Shown: piece after piece, positions 11,857 through 25,002 of the stretch
How the letters are laid out: each line of letters opens with the position of its first letter
Numbering within the stretch: position 1 is the first letter of the stretch
Source of the DNA: Salvia splendens
Taxonomy: Eukaryota; Streptophyta; Magnoliopsida; Lamiales; Lamiaceae
Direction: 5' to 3'
Length of the DNA stretch: 64,000 nucleotides
NCBI RefSeq assembly: GCF_004379255.2
Contig: NC_056036.1
Span: 1,984,001 to 2,048,000, forward strand
The notes under the pieces: generated by a model
Database searches by the model: none
What the model saw: the letters and a program-made list of their open reading frames with translations, nothing else
Told to the model about the DNA's origin: nothing
Program-made: the position numbers and the translations under genes

Positions 11857-13837
11857 GAGCATCCGCAGCGGTGAGTGGACAGTCGTCCATCCGTTCGTGC
11901 CAGCAGTGCGGCACCGCCTGCTCGCCGCTGGCGCGGCGCTGTTCGATGCATCGAGCACGTCCGTGCCAGCGAGCAGCTGACGTGGCGCGTTCTGATTGGC
12001 CAACGGTACGAAAATAATACCAAAAATTAAAAATATATATATATTTTCAGATTCCCCAAAATATGGCCTTTTTTAACCGTTTTTCTGGAATTTTTTTGAA
12101 TTTTTTTTATTTCCAAAATCATCTATAAATACACACATTTATCATCCATTTGTCACATCAAATCATCTCTCATTCATCTCTTGTTCATATTTTTTCATAC
12201 AACTTATCTACATCTTCCTCTCTCACTCAAACCCTCTCAAATGGATTTCATCAATCTCATTGAGGAAGTGGAGTGCGAAGAACAAGAATACTATGAACAA
12301 TATCGTGTCACCTATGCCACCGCGAATACCTCCGCCCCTCCTCCTCGACCAACTAGATCAACTCGCCGCTACATCCATCGTGACCGGGAGGGAGCCAACG
12401 AAAGGCTCATTGCCAACTATTTTTCCGACCAACCGCGGTTTTCGGAAGATTACTTTCAGCGCCGTTTTCGCATGTCAAAACGCTTGTTTATGCGTATTGT
12501 CAACACATTATCCGCCCGTGTTGAATACTTTCAAATAAGTACAGATGCAACCGGTCGGCAAAGTCTCTGGCGTTGCAGAAGTGTACGTGTGCCATCCGAC
12601 AACTTGCTACTGGGCAAACGGCTGACCTCTTCGACGAGTATTTGCATGTCGGTAAGTTAACTGGAATCCTTTGCCTTAAAATTTTTTGCGACGGCGTTCG
12701 TTCAGCTTTCGGTGAGGAATTCCATTGGGCACCCACCACCGATGATTGCCAACGGTTGCTTCGTCTTCACGAAATAGTCCATGGTTTTCCCGGTATGCTT
12801 GGCAGCATTGACTGCATGCATTGAAGGTCGAAGAATTGTCCGACTGCTTGGAGGGAGCAACACTTAAGCGGCCACAAAGGCGGCGGCCCAACACTTATCC
12901 TTGAAGCGGTCGCCGAATACCGCCTATGGATTTAGCATGCATATTTTGGTATTGCCGGATCCAACAACGACTTGAACGTGCTCTATTCTTCACCACTCTT
13001 CAATGATGTTTTGAATGGTGTAGCACCGGCGATCGACTTCACCGTTAACGAAAATGCATACCACATGAGTTACTATCTCGCCGATGGTAACTCATCTACC
13101 CAAGGTGGTCGACTTTCGTGAAGACACTCAGCAACCCGCAAGACCCGAGACGGGTTCTTTTTGCGTAGCGTCAAGAGTCCGCTCGGAAAGACGTCGAAAG
13201 AGCTTTTGGGGTCTTTCAAGCCCGATTCAACATTGTGAAGGCCCCGTCTCGGCTGCGGTACGTGAATAATATTGCCGACATCATGTACACGTTTATTATC
13301 TTGCACAACATGATTATATCTGACGAAGTACCGATGGTGGCTAGCTTTTACGACGATGATGAAGCCGGAAGCTCAACCGCGAGGTCTACCCCACACTGAG
13401 GTGTGCATACGACGGTGGGCGAGAGGATCGAAACAGGGAACACAATACGCGATACCCGAGCCCACATTGAGCTACAAGAAGACCTAATCAAACACATTTG
13501 AGCGAAATTCGGCCACGAGCAGTGGGTTTTTTTAATTTTATGAATTTAATTATGTAATTTTTAATTTTTAGGATTTTAATTATGTACTTTTTAATTTTTA
13601 GGATTTTAATTATGTAATTTTTAATTTTTTTGTAATTTGTAATAGTATTATGTATATTTTTAATGCATTTTAATTTTGTGGAAATGTTTTTATTTAAATT
13701 GAATAATAGAATGGCGAGACCCTTGAGCTTGTCCTTGCGGAAGAGCACGAATGTGAGTGTTGTGCTCTTGTTTAAGAGCAGGGAGTAACAGTGGGTCCGG
13801 GCCCACATCCGTGCTCATTGGCAAGAGCACGATGCTC
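11857..13837 (+). mobile_element. PIF/Harbinger transposon, complete but defective
   Basis: Bounded by TTA target duplications (11854-11856 and 13838-13840). The left terminus starts GAGCATCCGCAGCGG and the right terminus, read inverted, starts GAGCATCGTGC. The 1981-bp element is GC-richer than its flanks and holds a PIF-type transposase pseudogene. The 3-bp TWA-type target site, termini and transposase class agree. Confidence 0.85.
12241..13398 (+). pseudogene. PIF/Harbinger transposase (DDE superfamily), broken
   Basis: The first frame (12241 to about 12580) gives MDFINLIEEVECEEQEYY and ANYFSDQPRFSEDYFQRRFR, the usual N-terminal block of plant Harbinger transposases (often annotated ALP1-like). 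The reading then shifts to another frame (about 12573-12824: RQLATGQTADLFDEYLHVG, then GFPGMLGSIDCMH), which includes the first catalytic Asp region. A TGA stands where this family has Trp after CMH, and further shifts occur near 12930 and 13090. The C-terminal block (VNNIADIMYTFIILHNMI, near 13265-13320) is still readable. With at least three disruptions it cannot make a transposase. Confidence 0.85.
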
Positions 13838-13840
13838 TTA

Positions 13841-16800
13841 GGCCATGAAAATATTATGTCAGAAAACAATTTTAATAGTTATTTAAATGTAAAATAAAAT
13901 GTGTAGACCTGTTTCATTGCATTTGTTGGAGAAATCGAGATCAACGTTAGGACACCTCACTTAGGAAAAATAAAATAAAAAATTGAAGCGGTACTATATT
14001 AATTAATTACTACTATAAGACTGGTTTGTCCATTTGTGGCGTGACAGTTGCATAAAATGGTGCATGTGCATGGAGATGCCATTGTCGGTTGCATATAATT
14101 TATAATGTGCATATAGATATCTTTACCATTTATTTTATTTAATAAAAAATATATATCTCGACATGACTTTATTTTTATGTTGCCAGTGTGTAATTATTTA
14201 TTTATATATTTCTGTGAGAGAATTATCTACTACTTACATTCCTCAAGTAGCTAGTGGACTTTTACTATTGTCATTTACATGAATTAAATCGATAGTAATA
14301 TTCTATTAATTAAATAAACTTCAATAACTATGTTAATTTTAACAAAAATACACGTTACATATTTGTATTATGAAAAACATGTGGCTTGTGGGTTTCGTGA
14401 CCACATCGATCAAGAACCACTAATTTATATATCTACAATTTTCACACCAAAAAAGTATTCTTGATTTAAGTGAGCCAAAGAAAATGAGAGGACAAGGAGT
14501 AATCGAATGTTTTCACTTACAAATTTACAAAATCAAATTCTCATTCTATAGGATTGATATTCAATTAATTGGTTATCATTAATTTATTGATAATTAAACC
14601 GAATAAGATTAATTATCGGTTAATATAATTGAAAATTCTATGATGATTCAATTCTTGTTAGTGTTTAAGGAAAACTTATGAGCCAAATAAAATGAGATGG
14701 CAAGGGCCATGGAGTAATCCAATGCTTTCAATTACAAAATTTGTAATGTCAAATTCTCGTTCAATTAGGATGAGTATTTAATTTGTACTCCTCATAATTA
14801 CTTACAAGCAACAATTTCGAGGTTTTTGTAACTCAATTATTGTTAATAATTTGTGGTAAAATTTTGATGATATATTGATATGGACAATTGGACATCCTGC
14901 AGGCCCCTATTAATTAATGCTTACACCAAACCAAATGAGATTAGTTTAACTTTGTCGTTGTTAAATGCAATAATAATAATAATACTAATAATCAAAATTA
15001 GAATACAACCAGTTCCAAATCTGACTACAGATGTGGCATTCGTTTTGTTAAATTAAATGACGGAAAAAAGGTAAGGTTAGTAAATAAAAATTTTGATCTA
15101 ATTTTTAATCAAATGTTCAATTCCATAAATATAACCACATTTTCAACTAAATCCTTGCACAAATGATCACAACCATGGTGATTTCCCTCTCGATCCGAAT
15201 GAGCAACAACTGTAATTTTTATGAATTTTAATGGAGTTATTTGTTATATATAGTGTTATTTATTTTTATTTTACAAATTAGATGATAATTAAAACGGAAA
15301 AGTAAGTTGTGATATAAGTGGAGCCTTGGATGTATAAGGATGTAAAATGTAAAAACTATGATCGGGTGCAAAATTTAGAAAAATGATGATGTGACATGAA
15401 AATTGTAGTGTTATTTATTTTTATTTTACAAATTAGATGATAATTAAAACGGAAAAGTAAGTTGTGATATAAGTGGAGCCTTGGATGTATAAGGATGTAA
15501 AACGTAAAAACTATGATCGGGTGCAAAATTTAGAAAAATGATGATGTGACATGAAAATTGTAGTGTTATTTATTTTTATTTTACAAATTAGATGATAATT
15601 AAAACGGAAAAGTAAGTTGTGATATAAGTGGAGCCTTGGATGTATAAGGATGTAAAACGTAAAAACTATGATCGGGTGCAAAATTTAGAAAAATGATGAT
15701 GTGACATGAAAATTGTATGAGCTAAGGTATGAAATGGATTATGAAAGATCTTAAAATTACTAACATATATTAGTGAAATTTTTATTTCTCAATATCAAAA
15801 GTGATTTAAGACAAATAATAAAAAAAGCATTTAAACAATTTTAAACAATATCCCTAGCTAGGAAGTCGTTTGATTGGCTTTAATTAGTGGTTGGTTAGAT
15901 TAGTTTATATGCGCCTTCTTGTTATATAAAGCATTCACCTAATTAATTCTAGCTTTTAATTATATCACTATGGCATTATACAAAATTAGGGCCCAATTAA
16001 TTTAACGTTTTTTATAATTAGAATATTGATGCTTCCTTGTACACTAAGCTAACTCTAGAAACATGGTTATGCTTATGCTTATATCTACTACTATTATTTT
16101 TTTAGTGTATCTTAACTAGGGCCCAATTAATTTAATTTGCATCAATATGCTTCAAAAATATAAAACGTTTAGCATCAATAATGAGAAAATTGATTCAATG
16201 ATTGATATGATTACAAATTTACAATGTAATAGAGGGGACATGCAATAAGTTGATTAAAAATTTGATTAAGTCAAGTTTTGGATACTCCAGCATCATGGTA
16301 GGTGTAATAGAACTGACTTAATGAAAATTAATAAGCTACATATCACCTAATTTGTTGCTTAAGCACATTGTTAATTGGACAGAGACAATTACTATACATT
16401 AAGATAGTTTTAATTAATTTATTGGGCATAGGTTAAGGACCGTTCAATATGCTACTCTAGTTGAGAATGTCAACCTCAATCTGTTAAAGAACTTCTAGCT
16501 AGCTTTAAATATTAATTAAGGAATAAATTAGTGTCATTTATCACAACTTTTTATTGGACATGTCTAAAAAAGAAATAATCAATGTAACAATAAGTTTATG
16601 AATTAATTACACATAATTTATTGCTTGAACACATTGTTAATAGGATATTGGCTCTCAATATGCATTAAGACAGTTTCAATTGATTTATTGGGGTATAGTT
16701 TAGTTAAGGACTAGTAGAGTTTATTATGAAAATAGAAAAAAAGTTGTAGTAGTATATTTCTTCGGGTGAAAGTACCCATTACAAATTTTATCATTCCAAA

Positions 16801-16925
16801 ATAATATTTTAACTATTTTTTTCTCTTAATTTTTTAGTTTACCAATTTACGTTAAAATTAATGTCCTCTCTAAACAATAAAAGATGGTGGATTACTGGAT
16901 TTTGTGGATCCAACATTACTAATTG
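13841..16925. other. Gene-free AT-rich spacer with old direct duplications
   Basis: No coding segment recognised. Two diverged direct-repeat pairs are visible. One is around 14470-14560 and 14680-14775 (GAGCCAAA.AAAATGAGA...GGAGTAATC.AATG.TTTCA). The other is around 16320-16440 and 16595-16710 (TTGTTAAT.GGA...CATTAAGA.AGTTT). The segment GGGCCCAATTAATTTAA also occurs twice (about 15989 and 16119). The recent 155-bp array is listed separately. Confidence 0.6.
15251..15715. repeat. Three near-identical 155-bp tandem copies
   Basis: Copies start at 15251, 15406 and 15561, each beginning TAGTGTTATTTATTTTTATT. Only one difference is obvious (GTAAAATG in copy 1, GTAAAACG in copies 2 and 3). No ORF. 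The near identity implies a very recent tandem amplification or assembly duplication. Confidence 0.95.
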
Positions 16926-16927
16926 CT

Positions 16928-17074
16928 ATGGGCCTTTAAAAAAATATTATGGGCTGAGTCCGAGAGTTTAGGCCCATTAGGGCTTTAGATCTGAATTGGC
17001 CTACATATAAATACAAGAAGGGAGCCATTTGTTTCGGAGTTTATCGACGGTATTGCACAATTCAATTTGCGAAA
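16928..17074 (+). promoter_or_regulatory. eL38 promoter and leader with site II elements
   Basis: ATGGGCCT (about 16928), ATGGGCTG (about 16949) and AGGCCCATTAGGG (about 16970) are site II motifs typical of plant ribosomal-protein promoters. A TATA-like CATATAAATAC lies near 17004. The eL38 start codon is at 17075. Motifs are seen directly; the function is by analogy with other ribosomal-protein genes. Confidence 0.65.
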
Positions 17075-18338
17075 ATGGTGAGCTGTTTCTGAACTTTTAA
17101 TCATTTTGAATCGTTAATTAGCAAATTTGTTCATAGATTATGTGTTGCTATTGCTGCTAATCAAGCTAGAGCTGTATCATGTATGTTGATTAATGGTTTA
17201 GTTTTTGATTTGTTCCTCTGTTCAAGTTCTTGCGAAAATAAATCCTGATAATTTCCGTTGTGTTTATTGTACGAATTGCATTGGTTGTATGCGTTTTACG
17301 CTTGTTTTTATGATTTCCTTGTAATCATCGATCTGATTCTGGTATGTCCTTTTTGACTGAAATTAATCAATTATACACTTGTTAGTATATTTTTTTAAAA
17401 TATGCTGTGTTATGAAACAAATCAAATTTCATCAATTTCTGTATTTTAGGATTTAATTGCATTCACCATATGTATTTTCCACTCATATTTGTTTCATATT
17501 GATCTAAAATAAGATCATTTTCTGTTTCACCAGTTTCTGTTTCATCAATTTCTGTTTTTTGGGCTTTCTAATCCTGGCTACAATAGTTAAGAGTTTTCCT
17601 CGGATGCTTTGAAGTTTTATTTCTATTGCATTGTGTCTCAATGCACTTTTAGCAATTATTTCGATAAATTTGTATACCGTAAGCTACAATAGCACTGTGT
17701 TATTGCTACTGTTAGGAGTGAAGTGTTATGTTTGATGGCTGATTAGGTTTGTGCAGAGAACTTTTGTTCTAATTCTTGTTGTGTTCTATTATGTAATTTG
17801 CAGCCGAAGCAGATTCATGAGATAAAGGACTTCCTTCTGACAGCTAGAAGGCCGGATGCCACGTCTGTGAGGATCAAGAAGAGCAAAGATGTGGTTAAGT
17901 TCAAGGTCAGGTGCTCGAAGTACCTGTACACCCTCTGCGTGTTTGATCTTCAGAAGGCTGACAAACTGAAGCAGCCCCTTCCACCTGGTATGTGTTTCAA
18001 CTTCGTTTAAATGGATAATTTATATTCTTTGTATCTATAGTAGAGAATTCGATTTTCTAGTGGAAGTATGCGACTAACATCGGTACAATATACATTCTAT
18101 GCTTCTGTAAGAAACTTGATTCATTACCAACGCACATTGGCTGTGTACTGTCTTTTTCATTCATAGGAGCAGTTAGTGAAATAGAAATTTCATGATATAT
18201 ATACACGTGGAAAGTTGGAAGTGCTAAAAACTTAAACTGTTTATGTTGATCATCCTATTTTTTCACTTAATTATTCACATACTAAAAAATGAACTCTTCT
18301 TCATTTTGTTTCCAGGTTTGAGTGTTCAAGATCTGTGA
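17075..18338 (+). CDS. RPL38: 60S ribosomal protein L38 (eL38)
   Basis: Exons 17075-17077 (ATG alone), 17804-17987 and 18316-18338 join in phase to 69 residues, the usual eL38 length: [17 protein letters not shown] at the start and [10 protein letters not shown] at the end. It is a small basic protein of the large cytosolic ribosomal subunit. A first exon holding only the start codon before a long intron is common in plant ribosomal-protein genes. The lysine-rich stretch [18 protein letters not shown] is intact, and no frameshift or substitution suggests loss of function. The 3' end converges on the tweety-like gene, with about 410 bp between the stop codons. Confidence 0.97.
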
Positions 18339-18750
18339 GGATGTCACCCGAAAGAATTTTCGTTGTTTCTTTTTCTCTAGAAAATTGGATGAAAGATTTG
18401 TTTGAATGGAATTTTGGACCATCTTTTGTAGTAAATCAGATTTTGGAATTTTGGTGATATTTATTCTCTCTTGCCTCTTTTGTTGAAGCCTTGTCTTACT
18501 GCATTCAGTATTTCACATAAAGAGTTGATTTTTATTGAAATGTTTCTGTACTGCTGCTATGTTGCTCGGAAAAAATACGTATTATTTTTTTGGCTTAAGC
18601 GATTTGTAATACAAAAGAAGGCCAGGGGTTTGCCCCCGTTGGCTCTATATTGTATTGGTATAGTTCTACGCCGTGTATTGTATTGAATCACCTAAACTAA
18701 GCTGATTCTCCGTATAATGTGTCTACCTGTCTAAAAACCGATACCGTCTT

Positions 18751-21238
18751 CTATATTCTGTCTGCTGTCTTAGGTGCTCCAGATTCCAGCACATCAGGTG
18801 TGATAAAAACTGAGACTGGTTTCACAGAAGCACTGAAAGAATGTTGTGTCCGTCGATGGTGTGCTCCGACAACCGAAACGAGGACTAACGCAACCATGGT
18901 TAACGAGAGGAAGAGCAGCGAAGCCCACACCATTTTAGCATGCCTCTTGAGGGGCCCACACTCTTTTCCGAGTATCTCAGCGAAGGCATCCTCCACCGTT
19001 TGGCACTCGACCAGTGCTTCCATGCCGGGGTAGACGTCTAGAAGCTTCTGTATCGAGGAGGTGTAGGCTTCAATGGTGTTGTACTCGGCTGCAGGTACCA
19101 GGATCCCTCCGTTGCACGTCTGCCCCTCCGATTCGGGACATACCAGCATCCGCAGCACCCGGGGGATGTCGCCTATTTGGATGGATCCAGAGGGACAGCT
19201 CCACGGCTGGTATTCGTGCAGAGGTGGCGGAGAAAAAGGGTTGCAGATCTGCACGATGTTGCCAAACGATGTCGATATGTTGTTGTTCACCTGCATTTTT
19301 TCGTTGCTTTCGGTTACCATCTTGTTTGTCGAAAGGCATGTCAATGTCGATAGATTCCTTGTACCATACCTCGTTCACCAAGTCGTAGATTCCTGCGCTC
19401 ACATCATCCAAGACCGATTTTGCAGAGAGCAGCTCGTCACAGGGTAGGATGGAGCTCAGGCTGTTGTTATATGGATCCTTCTGGAAGCTTTCGAGCGAGG
19501 TACACGTGTCTTCGGAGAAGCTGGAAAACAAGACATGTTAGATCAGTATTATGCGTGTTTTTCCTAGTTTAGTATAGTTGAGGAATCTAAGAACATACTT
19601 TTCTAGGAAGAAATAGATACCAAAGAACAACCAGCTTAGGACAGTCAATATCCAGCATATTGCAATTATCCTGCAAATGCCAAGTTAATGTATGAGAAAA
19701 AACAGTAATACTATTTCATAAAGAAATTGGGTTTTACCCCTAAATTCCAAGCTTCGTCAAATTATGCATTTGCAAAACCGAAATTTGACGAAAGTTTTAC
19801 AGTTAAATTACCCTAAGGAAAAAGATGAGTGTAAAAAGTAATTACATTTGAACAATCTTCTGAAATTTCAGGATGCCTGATGCTGTGTAACAAAGAAAAT
19901 TCAATTAGTTGATATTTATTGTGAATGAAATTAACGTAGAACTATACTGTATTAGACTATTAGTGTTACCTAGAAGAGAAATCACAGCTACCAAAGTCAG
20001 AGAAATTGTGACAGTAGTTATTATATAACTGCAAATATCAGCAAGAATTAGTCATTCCTCAGCATTGTAGACATAAGATATGGATATGGATATGGATATG
20101 GATATGGAGAGAAGAAGACATACACAATCTTGAGGCCGTTTTCGATGAGGCGCCGGTTCTTTGAGGCTTGTCTAGCAATATCATCGGCCTGGACATCAAG
20201 CCTCTGGGACGTTGAGGTGAGGAAGCGCGTCGTCTCAGGATCCGCATTGACAGATTCTAAGGTTACGCTCATCTCCCTCATGGCCCCGGTCGTGTTGTAT
20301 ATTGTGTCCGAGGCATCATCCGCTGTGTCGATTATGATGTCTATCACGGTCTTCGCCCTCGAATGGAACTTGGCATTCCCTCCAAGAACTAGTCCAATCC
20401 CCAGTCTGAGATATAAAAACATAAAAAAATTTTAAAGGCTGAATCATGATGGACTCGAACCCGAGAATAGCAAGAGTTTACTTACATGGCAAGAAGGGTA
20501 AAAACAATTGATAAGAGGATAGGTAGGACATAGCAATTTTTGTGACAAAGTGCTCTCTTTTTCTTGAGTGTTCTCCCTTTGAAACAACAGCTTCTTACAA
20601 CAAGAAATCCTCCATATGCAACACCACATAGAAGCCATACAACTGCAATGCTGTATCCATATATGCCTGTGAATGCGGTCGACTGCACGCGAAAAAACGA
20701 AGGGTCTGTTTGGTAGCATAGAATTAAAGATGTGGATTTGAAATTAGATTGGAGTCTTCAATTCCAAATTCACTATTCTAAAATCTGAATACCATAACTA
20801 CAGTAAATATTTGAAATTCGGAATAGTTGTAAAATTAGACATCTCTCGAACTCTCACACACAATGCACTTACACAAACAATAAAAAATATATTCAAGTCA
20901 ATGTCAAATTCTTCGATGTACGAAACAGAAGATTTGGAATTGAATTAGATGCTTACGCTCCAATAGTTTTTGTCCGTTATATCGTAGCCTCCTCTGTATT
21001 TCTTGAAACCATCCAAAGGGTCTACTCTCACCGTATCATCCAAGTAACTACTCGAATCTGATCAAATTTAACACTATGTTTAATGATCAAATTTAACTGT
21101 AGACTTATAAACATAACATCAAAAAAAAATTGATGAATTACCTGATTGTGAGGTGCTTGACAAGAATAGGAAAGCCATGTTAATGGTGATGATGAATAGG
21201 ATTTTGGCTGTGGATTTGCCGCCGCCGAAAGAGGCCAT
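18751..21238 (-). CDS. Tweety-like/DDB_G0292058-type multipass membrane protein
   Basis: Nine exons in phase: 21238-21142, 21057-20957, 20682-20486, 20405-20124, 20028-19970, 19882-19846, 19670-19599, 19520-19370, 19290-18751 (511 residues). Hydrophobic segments: a signal-like N-terminus (ILFIITINMAFLFL), IAVVWLLCGVAYGGFLVV, ILLSIVFTLLA joined to LGIGLVLGG, IITTVTISLTLVAVISLLG, a segment around IAICWILTVLSWLFFGIYFF, and a C-terminal ASLLFLSLTMVALVLVSVV. Two extracytoplasmic loops are likely; the second contains several Cys (DTCTSL, LPCDEL, QICNPFS, LVCPESEGQTCNGG). This matches a plant family annotated as transmembrane or plasma-membrane fusion-like proteins and compared with tweety homologues. 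Its function in plants is not established. The start is the first ATG before the hydrophobic leader. Confidence 0.85.
20077..20109. repeat. (GATATG)n hexamer microsatellite beside a splice donor
   Basis: About five units of GATATG. The array lies in the intron of the tweety-like gene, roughly 15 bp beyond the exon 4 donor at 20123, so length changes could affect splicing. Confidence 0.9.
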
Positions 21239-21908
21239 TTTCTTGAACCTTAATGAAGTTGGGATTATGAGAAATAATTAGTACCTAATCTAAAACTTGT
21301 GATTAGATCACTTCCTCCACCAATTAGTTAGCACAATCTATAACAAGCTATAAGGGATTGTGATATTTATCTAATCATCTAGAGGAGTAGCTAAGGGAAA
21401 AAAGGGAGTGGGGGAAATATATGTGGTTTTGAAGTGTGAAAGAAATGGTGGGAAAAGAATGCAATTTGGCAAAAAAGATTCAATCTTTATCTTAGTGGGA
21501 GAGAGAGGCTCATAGCTTTTCAAAAATAGGTGGGCAAGTAAAGTATATTTATTTTGGTCATGCATCCACCTACATAAAGCACAGAAACAAGAAGAAGATT
21601 CAAGGAAAAACAACTTCAAGAAAAGCTAAAAATCCCAACTTTATGCTTCTAGTTCTTGATGCTTAGACGTCGGGTTTAGGTCGATCTTAAACGTCGCCGT
21701 TTACACAGGTTCATGCACAAGAAAATACTTTGTGTGTAAAGCAAAACCCTTTTCCTTCTTTTTCTCTTTTAGATGTTGTGATGCATCAAGGTTTGGATTG
21801 CCTTGGAGTAATTAACAAAAATATGTGAAAAAATGTAAATGGTATAATTTGTAGTGTTTTTTGAGAAATGAATTGAATCAATTTTGGTTCTCTAAGTCTT
21901 GCACTATG

Positions 21909-21945
<37 letters not shown>

Positions 21946-24240
21946 AAATCAAAGCTGGGGTGATGGGATGCTACTTTCTATCTAGAGGGTTTAGTTTTTT
22001 CAAATATTGATTCAAGTCAAACGACCAATGCCATGCGAATTGGACTTTTTTTCCACAAACAAATGCTGGGTGTTAAATGATTTCAGACAAAAAATTTGAG
22101 AAAAATCAACGAAAATTATTTTACGAGAAAAATAAGAAAGTTAAATTGCATCTTTTTAGATTTTTAAAATAGGAATCATTTAAAAATTGTGTATTTACAT
22201 ATAAATAACTTTATAATTTAGGTAGATATTTGGCGGCTAAATTAAATTTTTCGTGCTAGGAAAAGATGTGGAGAGTTGAACCCTATTTAATTAATAGGCA
22301 TGAAATTAAAAGGTGGGAAATTTTAGTTTGACTTGTCTTAATTGTGCTATGTATTAATAGGGGTGTCATATTAATTGTTACCTACTAACTTTAGGCATAT
22401 CATTAATTGTTTCATTTGGGATGGGCAAAGTTTAGAGAATAGTGAGACACATTTGGAATAAGTTAATGAATATGAGATTCATTTATTAAATATAATAAAA
22501 GTTATACATGAGCTATATATGTAATGATGAATATTTTAAAATGACAAAATAAAATATTTAATGATGAATAAAGAAAGTATTTATTAATGAAAATATGAAA
22601 CTAAATTACTCGTAATTAATAGATAATGCAATATGTGGAGTAGTAACCTTATTTAAACAGAATTCTATACTTCCATCTTAATTTTATTATTACAAATGGT
22701 TATGGGGCCTTATCTTTTGTTATTGTGGAAAATTCCTCAATTATAAACTTTTTTTTTTAATTTTCTTTAGGCATGAGTGAATAGAAATTTGTAGTCGCTA
22801 TTTATTATGCCCTTTGTTTACAGAGGAATGAGAGAGATGTCATACCACTAAATTTCTTACAAAATTAATTGTGTTGTAGAAATAAAATAAAATAAAGGAC
22901 TAAATTAAGTTTGACCCCAAAATTCACACATATTTGTAGGGCAGAAAAGAAAAAGATAGATTAACGATTTTACGTGTAGTGTTTCTAAACCTGCTAAGTA
23001 AGATAATGACGGTCCATTTTTGCTGTGTAGAAGTCTGTTTCTCACAAATTTCCACCAAAAATCTGTATATGAGTATATAATTATAAAGACACGGGTCATT
23101 TAAATCTTGAAATTTGATTAAATTTTGTATTTAAAAATTAGATATTAAACTAAAATTTATTTTTTTATTTTTAAAAAAATGATATTATTTCTTTAAAATT
23201 AAAAAAAAAGATAGAAAATTACTTATTTCAATGAAGCGCGTTGTTTTGAATATAATCAAAAAATGATATTTTGTACGTAGTTTAGACGATTAAGAAAAAA
23301 AATGAAACTTTCGTAATTTAATATTCCGAATTTAAATCATATAAAATTGATAATCGGACTAAGCTTCATAATTTAAATAACCATTAAGCCTATAATTGTG
23401 TATTTTAGACAGAACAAGCATTTGATTATTAGTCCAAGTATATTCATTATCTCCACAAAATAGCCTAGTCATAGGTTGTATTGTACTATCGTCAAAAATA
23501 GATTATGACTAATTTTTATAGGTCTAATGACATATATGATTATGAATTTATAAATACTACTACAAGCATGCTAATTAAAGTAAATTTATTTTTTTCAATA
23601 TTTTGTTTCAGACAAAGACTTTTGTGTGCGTCGCACCATCCCCAACCTTTGCAACCGATTTCTTGCCCAAACATCCCGTCGATTCACCTCCCAGCCATTT
23701 AGTTTACTTTAATATAATTTAATTTAATTAAATCAATATAGACAAAAAAAGAAAGTCATTTAGTTTACTTGAATTTAATTTAATTTAATTTAATTTAATT
23801 TAATTTAATTTAATTTAATTTAATTTTATGATGAGGTAGAAGTGCAATGAATGAGATTCCACTTTCCAACCGAATTCCCAAAATTAGTCAAGTCAGAGAT
23901 GGATGAAAACAGATTCGGGTCAATTTTATAGCCTCAAAAAGAAATCATTCAATTATTATGATAAAACCCCCAAATATTATTTTATCATGAATAGTAGTAT
24001 AGGTCCAAAAAGAAAAGCGCTTTCTAAAAAAGATTACGAAACTGGTTACGTCAATTAAAATATTGACGTTTTCACCTACGCGAAAACGCGAGAGCTGATT
24101 CATTTTTGTCGACTATTTTTCAAAGTATTGAAAATAAATGAAAACCAACGAATTTTTGTGTCGAGTAAATTTGTATTTTGCAGAATGGTGATTACTCTTT
24201 TTTCTCCTGGTTTCAATTTTATTAATATTTGTTAGTCCTG
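21239..24240. other. Gene-free spacer with (GT)n and (TTTAA)n arrays
   Basis: Holds the 5' flank of the tweety-like gene, a (GT)n tract at 21915-21944, and a (TTTAA)n array of about eleven units at 23773-23827. Just before that array, AGTCATTTAGTTTACTT repeats a similar segment about 60 bp upstream. No gene is recognised; the ORFs here lack any conserved feature. Confidence 0.6.
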
Positions 24241-24248
24241 GTTTGAGG

Positions 24249-24994
24249 TAGGGCTGGGTAAAAATACCGAAATATCAAAATACCGCCCTTACCGTATCGA
24301 AAAAATACCGAAAATACCGGATTTTCGGTATACCGCAATTTTCGGTAAGGTATCATACCTTACCGATTTATTTCGGTACGGTAACGGTATGAATTTTCAT
24401 ATACCGAGGTATACCGGGGTATACCGAAAATACGGTATATATAGTAATTTTAGGTATATACCGGAAATATGGTATATACCATAATTTTCGGTATATACCG
24501 ATATCAATATATGTCTAATTATATCAAGTAAATTCATACTTTTATCAAACAAATAAATATTTACATGTAGAAATCAAATCTTGTCTCATTATGTGATTGC
24601 GTGGAGTTTAATTGTTGCAGTTTTTTTATTGAATATGTTTGAGTTTGATTAAATTTCATGTTTTCTAAGTATTTTTGAAATTTTATTTTCATTTGTGTTT
24701 GTATTTAGAATTATTTACAAAATAATGATATTTTGGTATGTCGTATTGTAGTTCGATATACCGTAAAACTCTGGTATACCGCAAAAGTACGGTATACCGA
24801 ATTTAGATATGACATACTGAAAATAAGGTATGGTATCGATATTGAAATTTGTCATACCGAAAATAAGGTATACCGAAGTTCGGTATACCGAAAATTTTGG
24901 TAAGGTAAAGGTATGATTTTTTCTCATATCGAATTTTCGGTAAGATATACGGTATGATGGTTTCGGTAAGGTATACCGTACCTACCCACCCCTA
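24249..24994. mobile_element. hAT-type miniature element A (GGTATACCG-rich)
   Basis: 8-bp target duplication GTTTGAGG at 24241-24248 and 24995-25002. Termini TAGGGCTGGGTA and, inverted, TAGGGGTGGGTA. 746 bp. Both arms are packed with short palindromic words such as GGTATACCG and CGGTAAGGTA, so the ends can fold into complex hairpins. No transposase. The 8-bp duplication and TAGGG termini indicate the hAT superfamily. Confidence 0.88.
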
Positions 24995-25002
24995 GTTTGA
25001 GG

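Noticed and set aside
20447..20470. Perfect tRNA box B (GGTTCGAGTCC) on the minus strand
   Set aside because: It lies inside an intron of the tweety-like gene, with no box A at the right distance and no cloverleaf; an isolated match or SINE scrap.
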